Part shown: positions 9,539-17,666 of the stretch, in pieces
How positions within the stretch are numbered: the stretch's first letter is position 1
Layout of the letters: each line of letters starts with the position of its first letter
Assembly: GCA_965223695.1 (NCBI GenBank)
Contig: CBDCXJ010000051.1
Location: forward strand, 434,001-498,000
Direction: 5' to 3'
Length of the DNA: 64,000 nucleotides
Source: JAUVPB01 sp965223695
GTDB taxonomy: Bacteria > Actinomycetota > Thermoleophilia > Gaiellales > Gaiellaceae
Notes under the pieces: generated by a model
Seen by the model: the letters and a program-made list of their open reading frames with translations, nothing else
Databases searched by the model: none
Told to the model about the DNA's origin: nothing
Translations under genes and position numbers: made by a program

Positions 9539-11016
9539 GCGAGTTCTCGTCGCCGTCGATCGACTGGGCGGGGCTCTCGCCCTACCTGGTTGCGCTCTTT
9601 GGCGCGGCCGTCATCCTGCTCGTCTCCGTCTTCATGCGCTCACGCGTGCGCCGGGCGTTCGCCGCCGTCGGAGCCGGCGCGACCCTGCTCGGTGCGCTCG
9701 CCGCCTCACTGACGCTGTACGCACTCGACCGGGCTCCTTCCGGGATCGTCGCCGACGCGATCCAGCGAGACGACCTTGCCCACCTCGCCCAGTCGGTGCT
9801 CTTCGGCACGGCAATCCTCGCCGTCCTCGTCTCCTACCGAGAGCGAACCTCGGACGAAAATGCCGGCGAGTTCTACGGCCTGATCGTCGCGGCGGTCGCC
9901 GGTATGGCGTTCCTCGCTGCGAGCAGCAACATGATGACCCTGTTCCTCGGGCTCGAGTGGTTCTCGATCTGTCTGTACCTGTTGAGCGCGATCGCAACCG
10001 ACCGGATCAGCTCGCTCGAGGCCGGCCTCAAGTACCTCGTGATCGGGAGCTTCGCCTCTGCGATCTTGCTGTTCGGGCTCGCGCTCGTGTACGGCGCGAC
10101 CGGCACGATCGATTTCGCCGAGATCGGGCAGGCTGCAGACTCAGACAACCTGCTGCTCGTCAGCGGGCTGGCGATGATCCTGATCGGGATCGGCTTCAAG
10201 GTCTCGGCCGCGCCGCTTCACCAGTGGACACCGGACGTCTACGAGGGTGCACCCACGTCGGTCACCGGCTTCATGGCGGCGGCCACCAAGGTGGCGGTCT
10301 TCGTTCTCGCCCTGCGCTTCCTGACCGTTTCCTTCCCCGATCAGGCCGACCTGTGGACAATCACCCTCGGCGTCCTCGCGGCGATCTCCCTCGCCTGGGG
10401 GAACCTTGCGGCGCTGGCCCAGCGCGACGTCAAGCGGATCCTCGCCTACTCGAGCATCTCGCACGCCGGCTTCCTCTTGATGCCGCTGGCGGCGGGCAAC
10501 GAGCTCGGATCCCGAGCGCTGCTCTTCTACCTGATCCCGTACGCGGCGATGACGGTCGGCTCGTTCGCCATCGTCGCCGCGCGAGAACGAGAGCTTGGCC
10601 GGGCGGTGGACCTAGACGGGCTCTCAGGTCTCGGCTGGGAGCGCCCTTACCTGGGTGGCGCGATGGCCGTCTTCATGCTCGGCTTCATCGGCCTGCCTCC
10701 GACCGGCCTCTTCCTCGGGAAGTTCTACGCCTTCGCGGCGCTGTACGAGCGCGGCTGGATCTGGCTGATGGTGATCGGCGCAATCTTCACGGCCGTCTCG
10801 GTCTACTACTACCTCGGCATCGTCCGCGCGATGTACATGCGCGACCTCCCGGCCGGCGCCACCGCAGCCGTCGCCGGCGGCTCCCCGCCGCAGGACCGCG
10901 TGCTGAACCTCGCAGTCGGTATCTGCGTCGTCGTGGCAGTCGGAACGTTCTTCGGCGTGGATCCGCTGATCGACATCCTCCGAGAGACTACGGCGGTCTT
11001 CAGCTACCCGTTCTAG
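9535..11016 (+). CDS. nuoN: NADH-quinone oxidoreductase subunit N
   Basis: A 493-residue third antiporter-like subunit and last gene of the nuo operon. The family core FKVSAAPLHQWTPDVYEGAPTSVTGFMAAATKVAVF is present, as are the lysine-bearing helix segment RDVKRILAYSSISHAGFLLMPL and the acidic LGLEWFSICLYLL. The GTG start lies inside the nuoM stop (GTGA). After the stop there are 292 nt without a gene, holding a long hairpin (11144-11202) that may end the operon. Confidence 0.97.
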   Translation: MSEFSSPSIDWAGLSPYLVALFGAAVILLVSVFMRSRVRRAFAAVGAGATLLGALAASLTLYALDRAPSGIVADAIQRDDLAHLAQSVLFGTAILAVLVSYRERTSDENAGEFYGLIVAAVAGMAFLAASSNMMTLFLGLEWFSICLYLLSAIATDRISSLEAGLKYLVIGSFASAILLFGLALVYGATGTIDFAEIGQAADSDNLLLVSGLAMILIGIGFKVSAAPLHQWTPDVYEGAPTSVTGFMAAATKVAVFVLALRFLTVSFPDQADLWTITLGVLAAISLAWGNLAALAQRDVKRILAYSSISHAGFLLMPLAAGNELGSRALLFYLIPYAAMTVGSFAIVAARERELGRAVDLDGLSGLGWERPYLGGAMAVFMLGFIGLPPTGLFLGKFYAFAALYERGWIWLMVIGAIFTAVSVYYYLGIVRAMYMRDLPAGATAAVAGGSPPQDRVLNLAVGICVVVAVGTFFGVDPLIDILRETTAVFSYPF

Positions 11017-11143
11017 CTCGGCGCTGCTCGCCGGCTCGGCCCGGGCCCTCGTAGACGGCAGACGCTGCGTCGTGAACCGGCCCATCTCTGGCGCTGGGTC
11101 GGAGGAGTGCCGGCCGTTATGCGAAGGGTCGGGTGCCGTATGA

Positions 11144-11202
11144 GTTGGTTGGGCGTAGCCCGTGCCGCCGTGTTTTGGCGGCGCGGGATGCGTGCAACCA
11201 AC
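11144..11202. terminator. Long 26-bp imperfect hairpin after nuoN
   Basis: Bases 11144-11169 pair with 11177-11202 around a 7-nt loop (GTGTTTT). There is an outer perfect 8-bp stem (GTTGGTTG/CAACCAAC), a middle part with two mismatches and two wobbles, and an inner 11-bp GC-rich stem with one wobble. No T-run follows, so it is not a classical intrinsic terminator. It sits 128 nt after the nuoN stop and 107 nt before the next gene. The rest of 11017-11308 shows nothing else I can interpret. Confidence 0.5.
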
Positions 11203-11308
11203 CACCTGCAGACACGCGCACTTGTTCTAGACCGCTCGCCATTCAACAAACACAGCAGCTGCTCTAGTGTCCGACACCGCACACGACACCGAAAAGAGGA
11301 GCTCAACA

Positions 11309-12004
11309 ATGGCCGACGTCGCAGTCACCTGGCTAGGGCATGGATCGTTCCGAATCGACTCACCCGGTGGCAAGCGCATCTACCTCGATCCCTGGCTCGA
11401 GGGCAACCCGAAGTGTCCAGAGAACGAGTACACGCCCGAGCGCTGTGACGTCATCGCCGTCACCCACGGTCATTTCGACCACGTCGATGCCGTCAAGGGC
11501 ATCGCTGAGCAGTTCGAGCCGCCGATTCTCGCCGTCTATGAGCTCGACTCCTGGTTCGCGTCGCAGGACGTGAAGGGGGCAGGTCAGTTCGGCATGGGCA
11601 AGGGCGGCACACAGGAGCACGCCGGCATCAGCTTCACGGCCACGCACGCGTTCCATTCGAGCTCGGCCCCTGACGGCACGTACACAGGTGAGCCGGTCGG
11701 GTTCGTGATGGGCTTCGAGAACGGGACGACGCTCTACGCCGCGGGCGACACCGGTGTGTTTGGCGACATGGAGCTGATCAAGCGTCTCTACAAGCCAGAC
11801 GCGGCGCTCCTGCCGATCGGCGATCTCTACACGATGGGCGTCAAGGAAGCAGCACTCGCGCTCGAGCTGCTTGGCGTGTCGAGCTGCATTCCCTGCCACT
11901 GGGGAACGTTCCCGGCTTTGACCGGCACGCCAGCGGCTCTGCGCGAGCTCTCGCCGGACGTCGACATCGTCGACGTCGAGCCTGGAGGAACCGTCACTAT
12001 CTAG
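11309..12004 (+). CDS. UPF0173-type metal-dependent hydrolase (beta-lactamase fold)
   Basis: A 231-residue metallo-beta-lactamase-fold protein of the UPF0173 group; the substrate is unknown. Metal ligands are visible in WLGHGSF, in the HGHFDHVD motif and in the later AGDTGVFGDM. ATG 11309 was chosen over the longer open frame because AAAAGAGGAG lies at the right distance and MADVAVTWLGHGSF is the usual family N-terminus. The stop shares the four bases CTAG with the stop of the convergent mrp gene. Confidence 0.88.
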   Translation: MADVAVTWLGHGSFRIDSPGGKRIYLDPWLEGNPKCPENEYTPERCDVIAVTHGHFDHVDAVKGIAEQFEPPILAVYELDSWFASQDVKGAGQFGMGKGGTQEHAGISFTATHAFHSSSAPDGTYTGEPVGFVMGFENGTTLYAAGDTGVFGDMELIKRLYKPDAALLPIGDLYTMGVKEAALALELLGVSSCIPCHWGTFPALTGTPAALRELSPDVDIVDVEPGGTVTI

Positions 12005-13098
12005 CTCTGTACGAGCGGCAGGCGCTTTCGGATCTCGCCCGCGCTCGCCGGACGCGAGGCAACGAGCTGCTCGGCGATCGCGTCGATTGCTTGCGAGACC
12101 TCGGCCTCTGGCTCCTCGAGCACGATCGGTTTGCCCTCGTCCGCAAGCTCGCGTAGCCGCGGGTCAAGTGGGACGTGGCCGAGGACGGACGATCCGACCT
12201 CGGTTGCGAGCGCCTGCCCTCCGCCCGAGCCGAAGAGGGGCTGACCGGTGTCGACGAGGTAGGACATGTTCTCGACGACGCCGGCGATGCGCATCCCGAT
12301 CTTGGTCGCCATCAGCGCGGCCCGGACCGCAACCTGTTGCGCGGCCGGTTGCGGCGTGGTCACGATGACGGCCTCGGCGTGCGGCAGTAGCTGGCCGAGC
12401 GAGATCGAGACGTCGCCGGTACCCGGTGGCATGTCGACCACGATGTCGTCGAGCTCGCCCCAGTGCACGTCGCGCAGAAACTGCTCGAGCGCCTTGTGGA
12501 GCATCGGTCCCCGCCACATGACCGGCGAGTTGTCCTCGAGGAAGAAGCCGATGGACATGACCTTCAGCCCATGCCGGACAGGCGGAACGATCAGCTCGTC
12601 GACGACGGCTGGTCGCTGGTCGATCCCCAGCATGAGCGGGATCGAGTGACCATAGATATCGGCGTCGATGACGCCGACGCGCCTCCCTAGCTGCGCGAGT
12701 GAGGCCGCGACGTTGACGGTGATCGATGACTTGCCCACGCCGCCCTTGCCGCTCGCGATCGCGAGCACCCGGATCGAGGGGTCGATGTGCGGCCCATCCT
12801 GCTCGGGCGGCGCTCCGCCGCGAAGCTGGCTCGCGAGCGCAGCCTTCTCCTCGGCGCTGAGGACATCGAAGCCGAGCTCGATACTGCGGACGCCTTCGAG
12901 CTGGCCAACATGCTCATCGATCTGCGCGTGGAAGCTGTCCTTCAAGGGACAGCCAGGAATGGTCAGAGAGATCGTGATCGCGACGTCGCCGTCATCGACC
13001 TCGACGCGCCGGACCATGCCGAGCTCGACAACGGAGCGGCCGAGCTCTGGATCGTCGACCCGCTCGAGCGCGCGCATCACATCGTCGCGACCAGGCAC
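12001..13098 (-). CDS. mrp: Mrp/ApbC-family Fe-S carrier P-loop ATPase
   Basis: A 365-residue protein with an N-terminal MIP18/DUF59 domain (about residues 1-75) and a MinD/Mrp ATPase domain with the deviant Walker A SGKGGVGKSS (about 115-124). DIVVDMPPGTGD is also typical. Members carry Fe-S clusters to apoproteins. The usual CxxC cluster-bridging pair after ENMS is not present here: the segment reads ENMSYLVDTGQPLFGSGGG. It starts 4 nt after the inositol-phosphatase gene, in the same direction. Fe-S transfer should therefore be treated as an inference. Confidence 0.9.
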   Translation of the reverse strand: MPGRDDVMRALERVDDPELGRSVVELGMVRRVEVDDGDVAITISLTIPGCPLKDSFHAQIDEHVGQLEGVRSIELGFDVLSAEEKAALASQLRGGAPPEQDGPHIDPSIRVLAIASGKGGVGKSSITVNVAASLAQLGRRVGVIDADIYGHSIPLMLGIDQRPAVVDELIVPPVRHGLKVMSIGFFLEDNSPVMWRGPMLHKALEQFLRDVHWGELDDIVVDMPPGTGDVSISLGQLLPHAEAVIVTTPQPAAQQVAVRAALMATKIGMRIAGVVENMSYLVDTGQPLFGSGGGQALATEVGSSVLGHVPLDPRLRELADEGKPIVLEEPEAEVSQAIDAIAEQLVASRPASAGEIRKRLPLVQS

Positions 13099-13102
13099 CG
13101 AA

Positions 13103-13969
13103 TCAGCCTACCGGGTAGCTGCTCGGCGACTCATCGGGAACGATCCGGCGCAGCGTCCGGGCGAGGTGCTCGCACGTGTCCTCACGAGCGGCCGCAACGA
13201 CGCGTGAGCGGTAGCTGAGATCGAGCGGTGCGACCGCCAGTGGCGTGCCGTCGGTGAGCGTGAGCGGCAGTTTCTGCTCGGACACGAGCAGCTGGGCCGC
13301 TGCGATGTCAACGCTTCTGATCGGCCTGAGCGTGCAGACCGCGTCGACGCGGCCAGCCGCGAAGTGGCAGAGCGAGAGGGCACAGGAACCCATGATCCGA
13401 AGCCGCTCGGCGACCTCGACAAGCGCGGGCAGGTGCTCGGCGACGAGCGATGAGCGAGTGGCCTCGAGCGAGAGCAGCTCGACCTCTTCCTTTGGCTTCT
13501 CGTCGCCGAGAGGCAGACCGTTCAGCGCCGCGCCCTGCCCACGAATCGCAGTCCATTCCTCTCCCGAGCCGAAATCGATCACGTAGCCGAGCTCGACGTC
13601 TCCCATTTGTGGGCCAGCGGCGATCGCGATCGACAGCGCGTAAAACGGGATCCCACGCTTCGCGTTCGCCGATCCGTCGACCGGGTCGACGACGACGTGC
13701 ACGTCACTCACGCCGTCCCCGAACTCATGCCGCCCGAGCTCTTCCGAGATGACCGTGAAGTCGAGGCCACCGGCATGCAGGCGCGACAGCTCCGCCATGA
13801 CGGCCGCCTCGGCGACGTCGTCGACGGCGACGGTCTCGTCGCCACCTTCGCCGCGCCCGACCGCGCGCTCGCGTTCGGAGCGGCTCGCAAGCTCGTCGAT
13901 ACCGACCTGCGCAGCGTCCGCAGCCGCGCGGCACGCAGCTATCCAGACGCCTGGATCGAGCCTGCTCAC
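13103..13969 (-). CDS. Inositol-monophosphatase-family phosphatase
   Basis: A 288-residue member of the Mg-dependent inositol monophosphatase/FBPase-like superfamily. The metal-binding motif is DPVDGSANAKRGIPF, close to the canonical DPIDGTxNF. An upstream EE pair (VISEELG) and the C-terminal SVDIAAAQLL (normally WDxAAG) complete the site. GTG 13969 (VSRLDPGVW) was preferred because the longer frame would run into the divergent gene and because a TAAGCT -10 lies 7 nt upstream. The substrate could be inositol phosphate or another sugar phosphate. Confidence 0.82.
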   Translation of the reverse strand: MSRLDPGVWIAACRAAADAAQVGIDELASRSERERAVGRGEGGDETVAVDDVAEAAVMAELSRLHAGGLDFTVISEELGRHEFGDGVSDVHVVVDPVDGSANAKRGIPFYALSIAIAAGPQMGDVELGYVIDFGSGEEWTAIRGQGAALNGLPLGDEKPKEEVELLSLEATRSSLVAEHLPALVEVAERLRIMGSCALSLCHFAAGRVDAVCTLRPIRSVDIAAAQLLVSEQKLPLTLTDGTPLAVAPLDLSYRSRVVAAAREDTCEHLARTLRRIVPDESPSSYPVG

Positions 13970-13976
13970 GGGCGCG

Positions 13977-13982
13977 AGCTTA
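13977..13982 (-). promoter_or_regulatory. Candidate leaderless -10 (TAAGCT) for the phosphatase-mrp pair
   Basis: TAAGCT on the minus strand ends 7 nt before GTG 13969. A TANNNT hexamer at this distance is the usual signature of leaderless transcripts in Actinomycetota. No Shine-Dalgarno sequence is present. Confidence 0.4.
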
Positions 13983-13999
13983 CCATCCGTGTAGCGACC

Positions 14000-14005
14000 T
14001 ACACT
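14000..14005 (+). promoter_or_regulatory. Candidate leaderless -10 (TACACT) for the HD nuclease gene
   Basis: TACACT ends 8 nt before ATG 14014, and there is no ribosome-binding site. The arrangement matches other leaderless candidates in this window (tRNA-Phe, parA and sigma factor genes). Confidence 0.45.
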
Positions 14006-14013
14006 CGCCCGCC

Positions 14014-14916
14014 ATGGACTCGCACGCGGCGATCGCAGAGCTCGAGGAGGATCGCCTCGTAGATGGTGTCTACGCGGTCGCGCGCAAGGAGCGCGCCCGT
14101 ACGCGCGGCGGGCGGACGTATCTCGTTCTCGAGCTCGTTGACGCGACCGGCCGCATCGACGGACGCGTCTGGAACGACGTCGAGCTCCTGGCGCCTCGAT
14201 TCGAGGTCGGCGACGCGGTACGAGTGCTGGGGCGCGTCGAGCGCTACCGAGACCGCCTTCAGCTCGACATCCGCTCGATCGAACAGGCCTCCGATGTCGA
14301 CCCGGCGGCCCTGCTGCCACGTGCACGGCGTGAGCTTGGCGAGCTCGACGGATTCCTCGAGTTCCTCGCTGCCGAGGTCAACCACCATGGGCTCAACTCG
14401 GTCCTCTCACGATTCCTCGCCAACGAGCCCCTGCGCGTGGCCTATCGAGGTCTGCCGGCAACCCCGGCGGGCCACCATGGCTACGCGGGCGGGCTGCTCG
14501 AGCACACGGTGGCAGTTGCAACCGTTTGCCGTGACCTCTGCCAGCTACACGCGCGCCTTCGTGCCGACCTGCTCGTCACTGCCGCGCTCCTGCACGACAT
14601 CGGGCGGACGGATGAGCTCGTGCGTGCGCCTGGCTTTCCCACGACCCGCGAAGGAGAACTGCTCGGTCACGTCCAGCTCGGCGTACGACTCGTCGATGAG
14701 CTGGCCGACGAGCAGCTCGACGCCGAGACGCGGGCCGAGCTCATCCACGCGATCGCAGCACACCACGACCTTCGCTCTGCTCTTACGGCAGAGGCCGCAG
14801 CCCTGTACCACGCGAATCAGCTCGACGCTGTCGCGGCAACGCGCCCGACGACGCCGACCGGGCAGGCCGATCGGGCCAGCACAGCCGGTACGCCAGCCGT
14901 GGCTCCTACGGCGTAG
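14014..14916 (+). CDS. YhaM-like 3'-5' exoribonuclease (OB fold plus HD domain)
   Basis: A 300-residue protein. An N-terminal OB-fold (about residues 15-95, DGRVWNDVELL...VRVLGRVERYRDRLQLDI) is followed by an HD-type phosphohydrolase domain with HHGYAGGLLEHTVAVA and ALLHDIGR. This layout is that of YhaM/CBF1-type 3'-5' exoribonucleases. The C-terminus after about residue 270 is low complexity (Thr/Ala/Pro). It is divergent from the phosphatase gene, with only 44 nt between starts. Confidence 0.8.
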   Translation: MDSHAAIAELEEDRLVDGVYAVARKERARTRGGRTYLVLELVDATGRIDGRVWNDVELLAPRFEVGDAVRVLGRVERYRDRLQLDIRSIEQASDVDPAALLPRARRELGELDGFLEFLAAEVNHHGLNSVLSRFLANEPLRVAYRGLPATPAGHHGYAGGLLEHTVAVATVCRDLCQLHARLRADLLVTAALLHDIGRTDELVRAPGFPTTREGELLGHVQLGVRLVDELADEQLDAETRAELIHAIAAHHDLRSALTAEAAALYHANQLDAVAATRPTTPTGQADRASTAGTPAVAPTA

Positions 14917-14957
14917 TCATTTCGAGCCCCTGAGTACGGCGCACGGGATTCGCCCTC

Positions 14958-14963
14958 TAACCT
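14958..14963 (+). promoter_or_regulatory. Candidate leaderless -10 (TAACCT) for the M32 carboxypeptidase
   Basis: TAACCT lies 8 nt before ATG 14972 and only 2 nt before the other in-frame ATG at 14966. If transcription starts at the usual distance, only the 14972 ATG can be used. This is why that start was chosen. Confidence 0.45.
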
Positions 14964-14971
14964 GAATGCCT

Positions 14972-16486
14972 ATGGCCACGCCTGACGCGATCGAGCGGCT
15001 TCGAAGCGCGCTCGGCGAGATCATCGACCTCGAGCGGGTCGCGGGCCTGCTCGGCTGGGACCAGCAGGCGATGATGCCACCACGAGGCGCCCTCAGCCGG
15101 GCCCGGCAGCGCGCAACCATCGCGCTGATCGCGCACGAGCGCTTCATCTCGGACGAGGTCGGTGAGCTGCTCGATGCGGCCGATGCGGCCACACGGGAGG
15201 AGGACTACGAGAGCTTCGGGCGCTCGCTGGTTCGGGTGACGCGACGCTCGTACGAGAAGGAGCGCCGCGTACCCAAGGAGCTCGCGGCCGAGATGTCGGA
15301 GGCGGCGTCGAACGCACACGAGACATGGGTGCACGCCCGCGAGGAGTCGAACTTTGCAGAATTCGCCCCGACGCTCGAGCAGGGCCTCGAGCTACGCCGT
15401 CGCTACATCGACTGCTTCGAGGGCGCCGAGCACCCATACGACTACCTCCTCGAGGACTACGAGCCAGGTACGACCACAGCCGACGTGAAGGCCATCTTCG
15501 CCGAGCTCAAGGAAGGGCTCGTGCCGCTCGTTCACGAGCTCGGCGAGCGGGCGGACTCGATCGACGGCGAGCTTCTGACGCGCTCGTACTCGGTCGAGGC
15601 ACAGAAGGGATTCGTCGAGACCACACTTGGCTGGCTTGGCTTCGACGACGATGAGTGGCGCCTCGACACGGTCGTCCACCCCTTTGCGCTGCGCGTCGGT
15701 GATGGTGACATCCGCATCACGACCCGTTACTTCGAGACCTACCTTCCCGCGGGGATTTTTGGCGCCATGCACGAGTTCGGGCACGGGCTCTACGAGGCGG
15801 GTGTCGCCGACGCGTTCGATCGCACGCCACTCGAGCGGCTGAGCTCGCTCGCCCTCCACGAGTCGCAGAGCCGAATGTGGGAGAACCTCGTTGGCCGCAG
15901 CCGGGCCTTCTGGGAGCACGCATTCCCGACACTGAAAGACGTCCACGGCGACACGCTCAGCGGCACGAGCACCGAGCAGTTCCATCGTGCGATCAATCGT
16001 GTCGAGCCGTCGCTCATACGCGTCGAGGCTGATGAGGTGACCTACAACCTGCACATCATCCTCCGCTTCGAGCTCGAGCTCGCTTTGATCGAGGGCGACG
16101 TCGAGGTGGGTGACCTTCCCGACGCCTGGAACGAGCGCGTGGGCGAGTACCTCGGTATCGAGGTTCCCGACGATGCGCAGGGCGTCCTCCAGGACCCGCA
16201 CTGGTGCTTCGGCTTCGGATACTTCCCGACGTACGCGCTCGGAAACCTCGTCGCCGCTCAGCTCTGGCGACGGATCGACGACGACATCCCCGACCTCTCG
16301 AAGCAGATTGCCTCGGGCGGCTTCGGCGCGCTGCGCGACTGGCTCGTCGAGCACGTGCATAGCCGCGGCAGCACACTGACCCTGAACGAGACGCTCGACG
16401 CGGTTCTGGGCGAAGGCCTGAGCGCGCAGCCGCACCTAGACTACCTGCGCACGAAGTACGGCGAGCTCTACGGACTCACACGTTGA
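14972..16486 (+). CDS. M32-family metallocarboxypeptidase (carboxypeptidase Taq type)
   Basis: A 504-residue Zn carboxypeptidase of family M32 that removes C-terminal residues from peptides in the cytoplasm. The N-terminus has the typical LGWDQQAMMPPRGA. The catalytic HExxH appears as MHEFGHGLYEAG, with the downstream Glu ligand in ALHESQSRMWENLVGRS. Length is normal (about 500). It is convergent with ychF and the two genes overlap by 11 nt at their 3' ends. Confidence 0.93.
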   Translation: MATPDAIERLRSALGEIIDLERVAGLLGWDQQAMMPPRGALSRARQRATIALIAHERFISDEVGELLDAADAATREEDYESFGRSLVRVTRRSYEKERRVPKELAAEMSEAASNAHETWVHAREESNFAEFAPTLEQGLELRRRYIDCFEGAEHPYDYLLEDYEPGTTTADVKAIFAELKEGLVPLVHELGERADSIDGELLTRSYSVEAQKGFVETTLGWLGFDDDEWRLDTVVHPFALRVGDGDIRITTRYFETYLPAGIFGAMHEFGHGLYEAGVADAFDRTPLERLSSLALHESQSRMWENLVGRSRAFWEHAFPTLKDVHGDTLSGTSTEQFHRAINRVEPSLIRVEADEVTYNLHIILRFELELALIEGDVEVGDLPDAWNERVGEYLGIEVPDDAQGVLQDPHWCFGFGYFPTYALGNLVAAQLWRRIDDDIPDLSKQIASGGFGALRDWLVEHVHSRGSTLTLNETLDAVLGEGLSAQPHLDYLRTKYGELYGLTR

Positions 16487-17414
16487 AGCGGATGTGCAGG
16501 ACGTCGCCGTCCGCGACGACGTAGTCCTTCCCCTCGAGGCGCTGCTTGCCCCGCCGCGCGACCTCGGCCCGTGAGCCCGCCTCGACAAGGTCGGCCCAGG
16601 CGATCACCTCGCATCTGATGAATCCGCGTGCGATGTCCGTGTGAATCGTTGCCGCGGCGTCGAGCGCGGTCTTGCCACGGGTCAGCGTCCAGGCCCGCGT
16701 CTCGGCGTCGCTCGCCGTGAAGAACGAGATCAACTCGAGGGCCTCGAAGAGGCGTCGCGTCACGTCATCGACCGCCGAGGGCCCTTCCCGAAATGCGTCG
16801 GCCTCCTCAGCGGGGAGCTCTGCCAGCTCTGCCTCGAGCTTGGCGTCGAGGCCCGCGGGGCCATTGATCACCTCGACCAGCGGCTTCGACGCGAGCAGAT
16901 CAAGCGCGTCTGGTAACGCGCCGCTGTGCTCTTCGAGAGCTCTACCAGCGTCGAGATGGGCCAGGAGCGCCTCAAGCTCGGCGAGCTCGGCGCGCGGCTC
17001 GCTCTTTCCCGACTTGGCGTCCTTGGCGACACGCTCCCGCCGCTTCTCGACATGATCGCGGTCGGCAAGCTGCAGCTCGAGCCGCAACGTCTCGAGATCA
17101 GCCGGCTTCCTCGCCTCGGCGCTGAACCCGTCGAGCACGGCAAGGATCGCGTCTGCACTGCGCAGGTTGCCGAGCAGTGCCGCGCCCGTGCCCGGCACAT
17201 CGATGACGCGGATCGCCGCCGGCGTCACGTTCTTCGAGCCCTCGATCTGTGCGAGCGGCTCGAGCCGTTCGTCGGCAACGACGGCCATTCCGAGGTTGGG
17301 CTTGTCGGCGACGGTGGCGTACGCCGTAATCTCGACACCGACCTGGGTGAGCGCGTTGAACAGCGTCGTCTTGCCAGCGTTCGGCAAGCCGACGATGCCG
17401 ACCTCGAGCGCCAC
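16476..17414 (-). CDS. ychF: YchF/OLA1-family P-loop NTPase
   Basis: A 312-residue Obg-like ATPase. Walker A is GLPNAGKTT near the N-terminus, switch II is DVPG, and a TGS domain with the FTASDAETRAWTL...GKTALDAAATIHTD signature closes the protein (KDYVVADGDVLHIRFNV). YchF binds ribosomes and prefers ATP. It is about 50 residues shorter than the common 360-residue form, with the loss in the central coiled-coil region. It lies downstream of the epimerase and small-protein genes on the same strand. Confidence 0.92.
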   Translation of the reverse strand: MALEVGIVGLPNAGKTTLFNALTQVGVEITAYATVADKPNLGMAVVADERLEPLAQIEGSKNVTPAAIRVIDVPGTGAALLGNLRSADAILAVLDGFSAEARKPADLETLRLELQLADRDHVEKRRERVAKDAKSGKSEPRAELAELEALLAHLDAGRALEEHSGALPDALDLLASKPLVEVINGPAGLDAKLEAELAELPAEEADAFREGPSAVDDVTRRLFEALELISFFTASDAETRAWTLTRGKTALDAAATIHTDIARGFIRCEVIAWADLVEAGSRAEVARRGKQRLEGKDYVVADGDVLHIRFNV

Positions 17415-17438
17415 GCTCGTCTCTAGACGGTCGGCCGC

Positions 17439-17666
17439 TCAGCCGCCGAAGCCAAGCCGCCCATCACGTGCGAACCGGCGCAGGTAGGCGACCTGCTGGA
17501 GCACGACGGTGATCGTCGAGTCCTCGGCCTCGATCGTGACCACGCCTGGTTCGCCGGTGGCGAGCTGCTCCTCGAGGCGCTCGGCTGAGGCGACCGCGAC
17601 GACGGCTCCCGTTATCGGGCCTCCGTGGTAGCCGATCTCGACGCGGACGGTGTCTTCCTTGCTCAT
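17439..17666 (-). CDS. Small uncharacterised protein, 75 aa
   Basis: I do not recognise this protein with confidence. It is 75 residues, predicted beta-helix-beta, with no membrane segment and no cysteine, and it ends RDGRLGFGG. The layout (N-terminal strand, short helix, two strands ending RxGFG) recalls small actinobacterial DUF3107-type proteins, but that comparison is from memory and weak. Its ATG overlaps the epimerase stop (ATGA at 17663-17666), so it is coupled to that gene, and ychF follows 24 nt later. Confidence 0.65.
   Translation of the reverse strand: MSKEDTVRVEIGYHGGPITGAVVAVASAERLEEQLATGEPGVVTIEAEDSTITVVLQQVAYLRRFARDGRLGFGG

Noticed and set aside
11107..11448. Possible small gene in the nuoN-UPF0173 gap
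   Set aside because: The frame crosses the long hairpin and overlaps the UPF0173 gene. Composition is unlike the neighbours and there is no ribosome-binding site.
15392..16435. 347-codon minus-strand frame opposite the M32 carboxypeptidase
   Set aside because: It is a codon-bias mirror of the sense gene, with no motif support.
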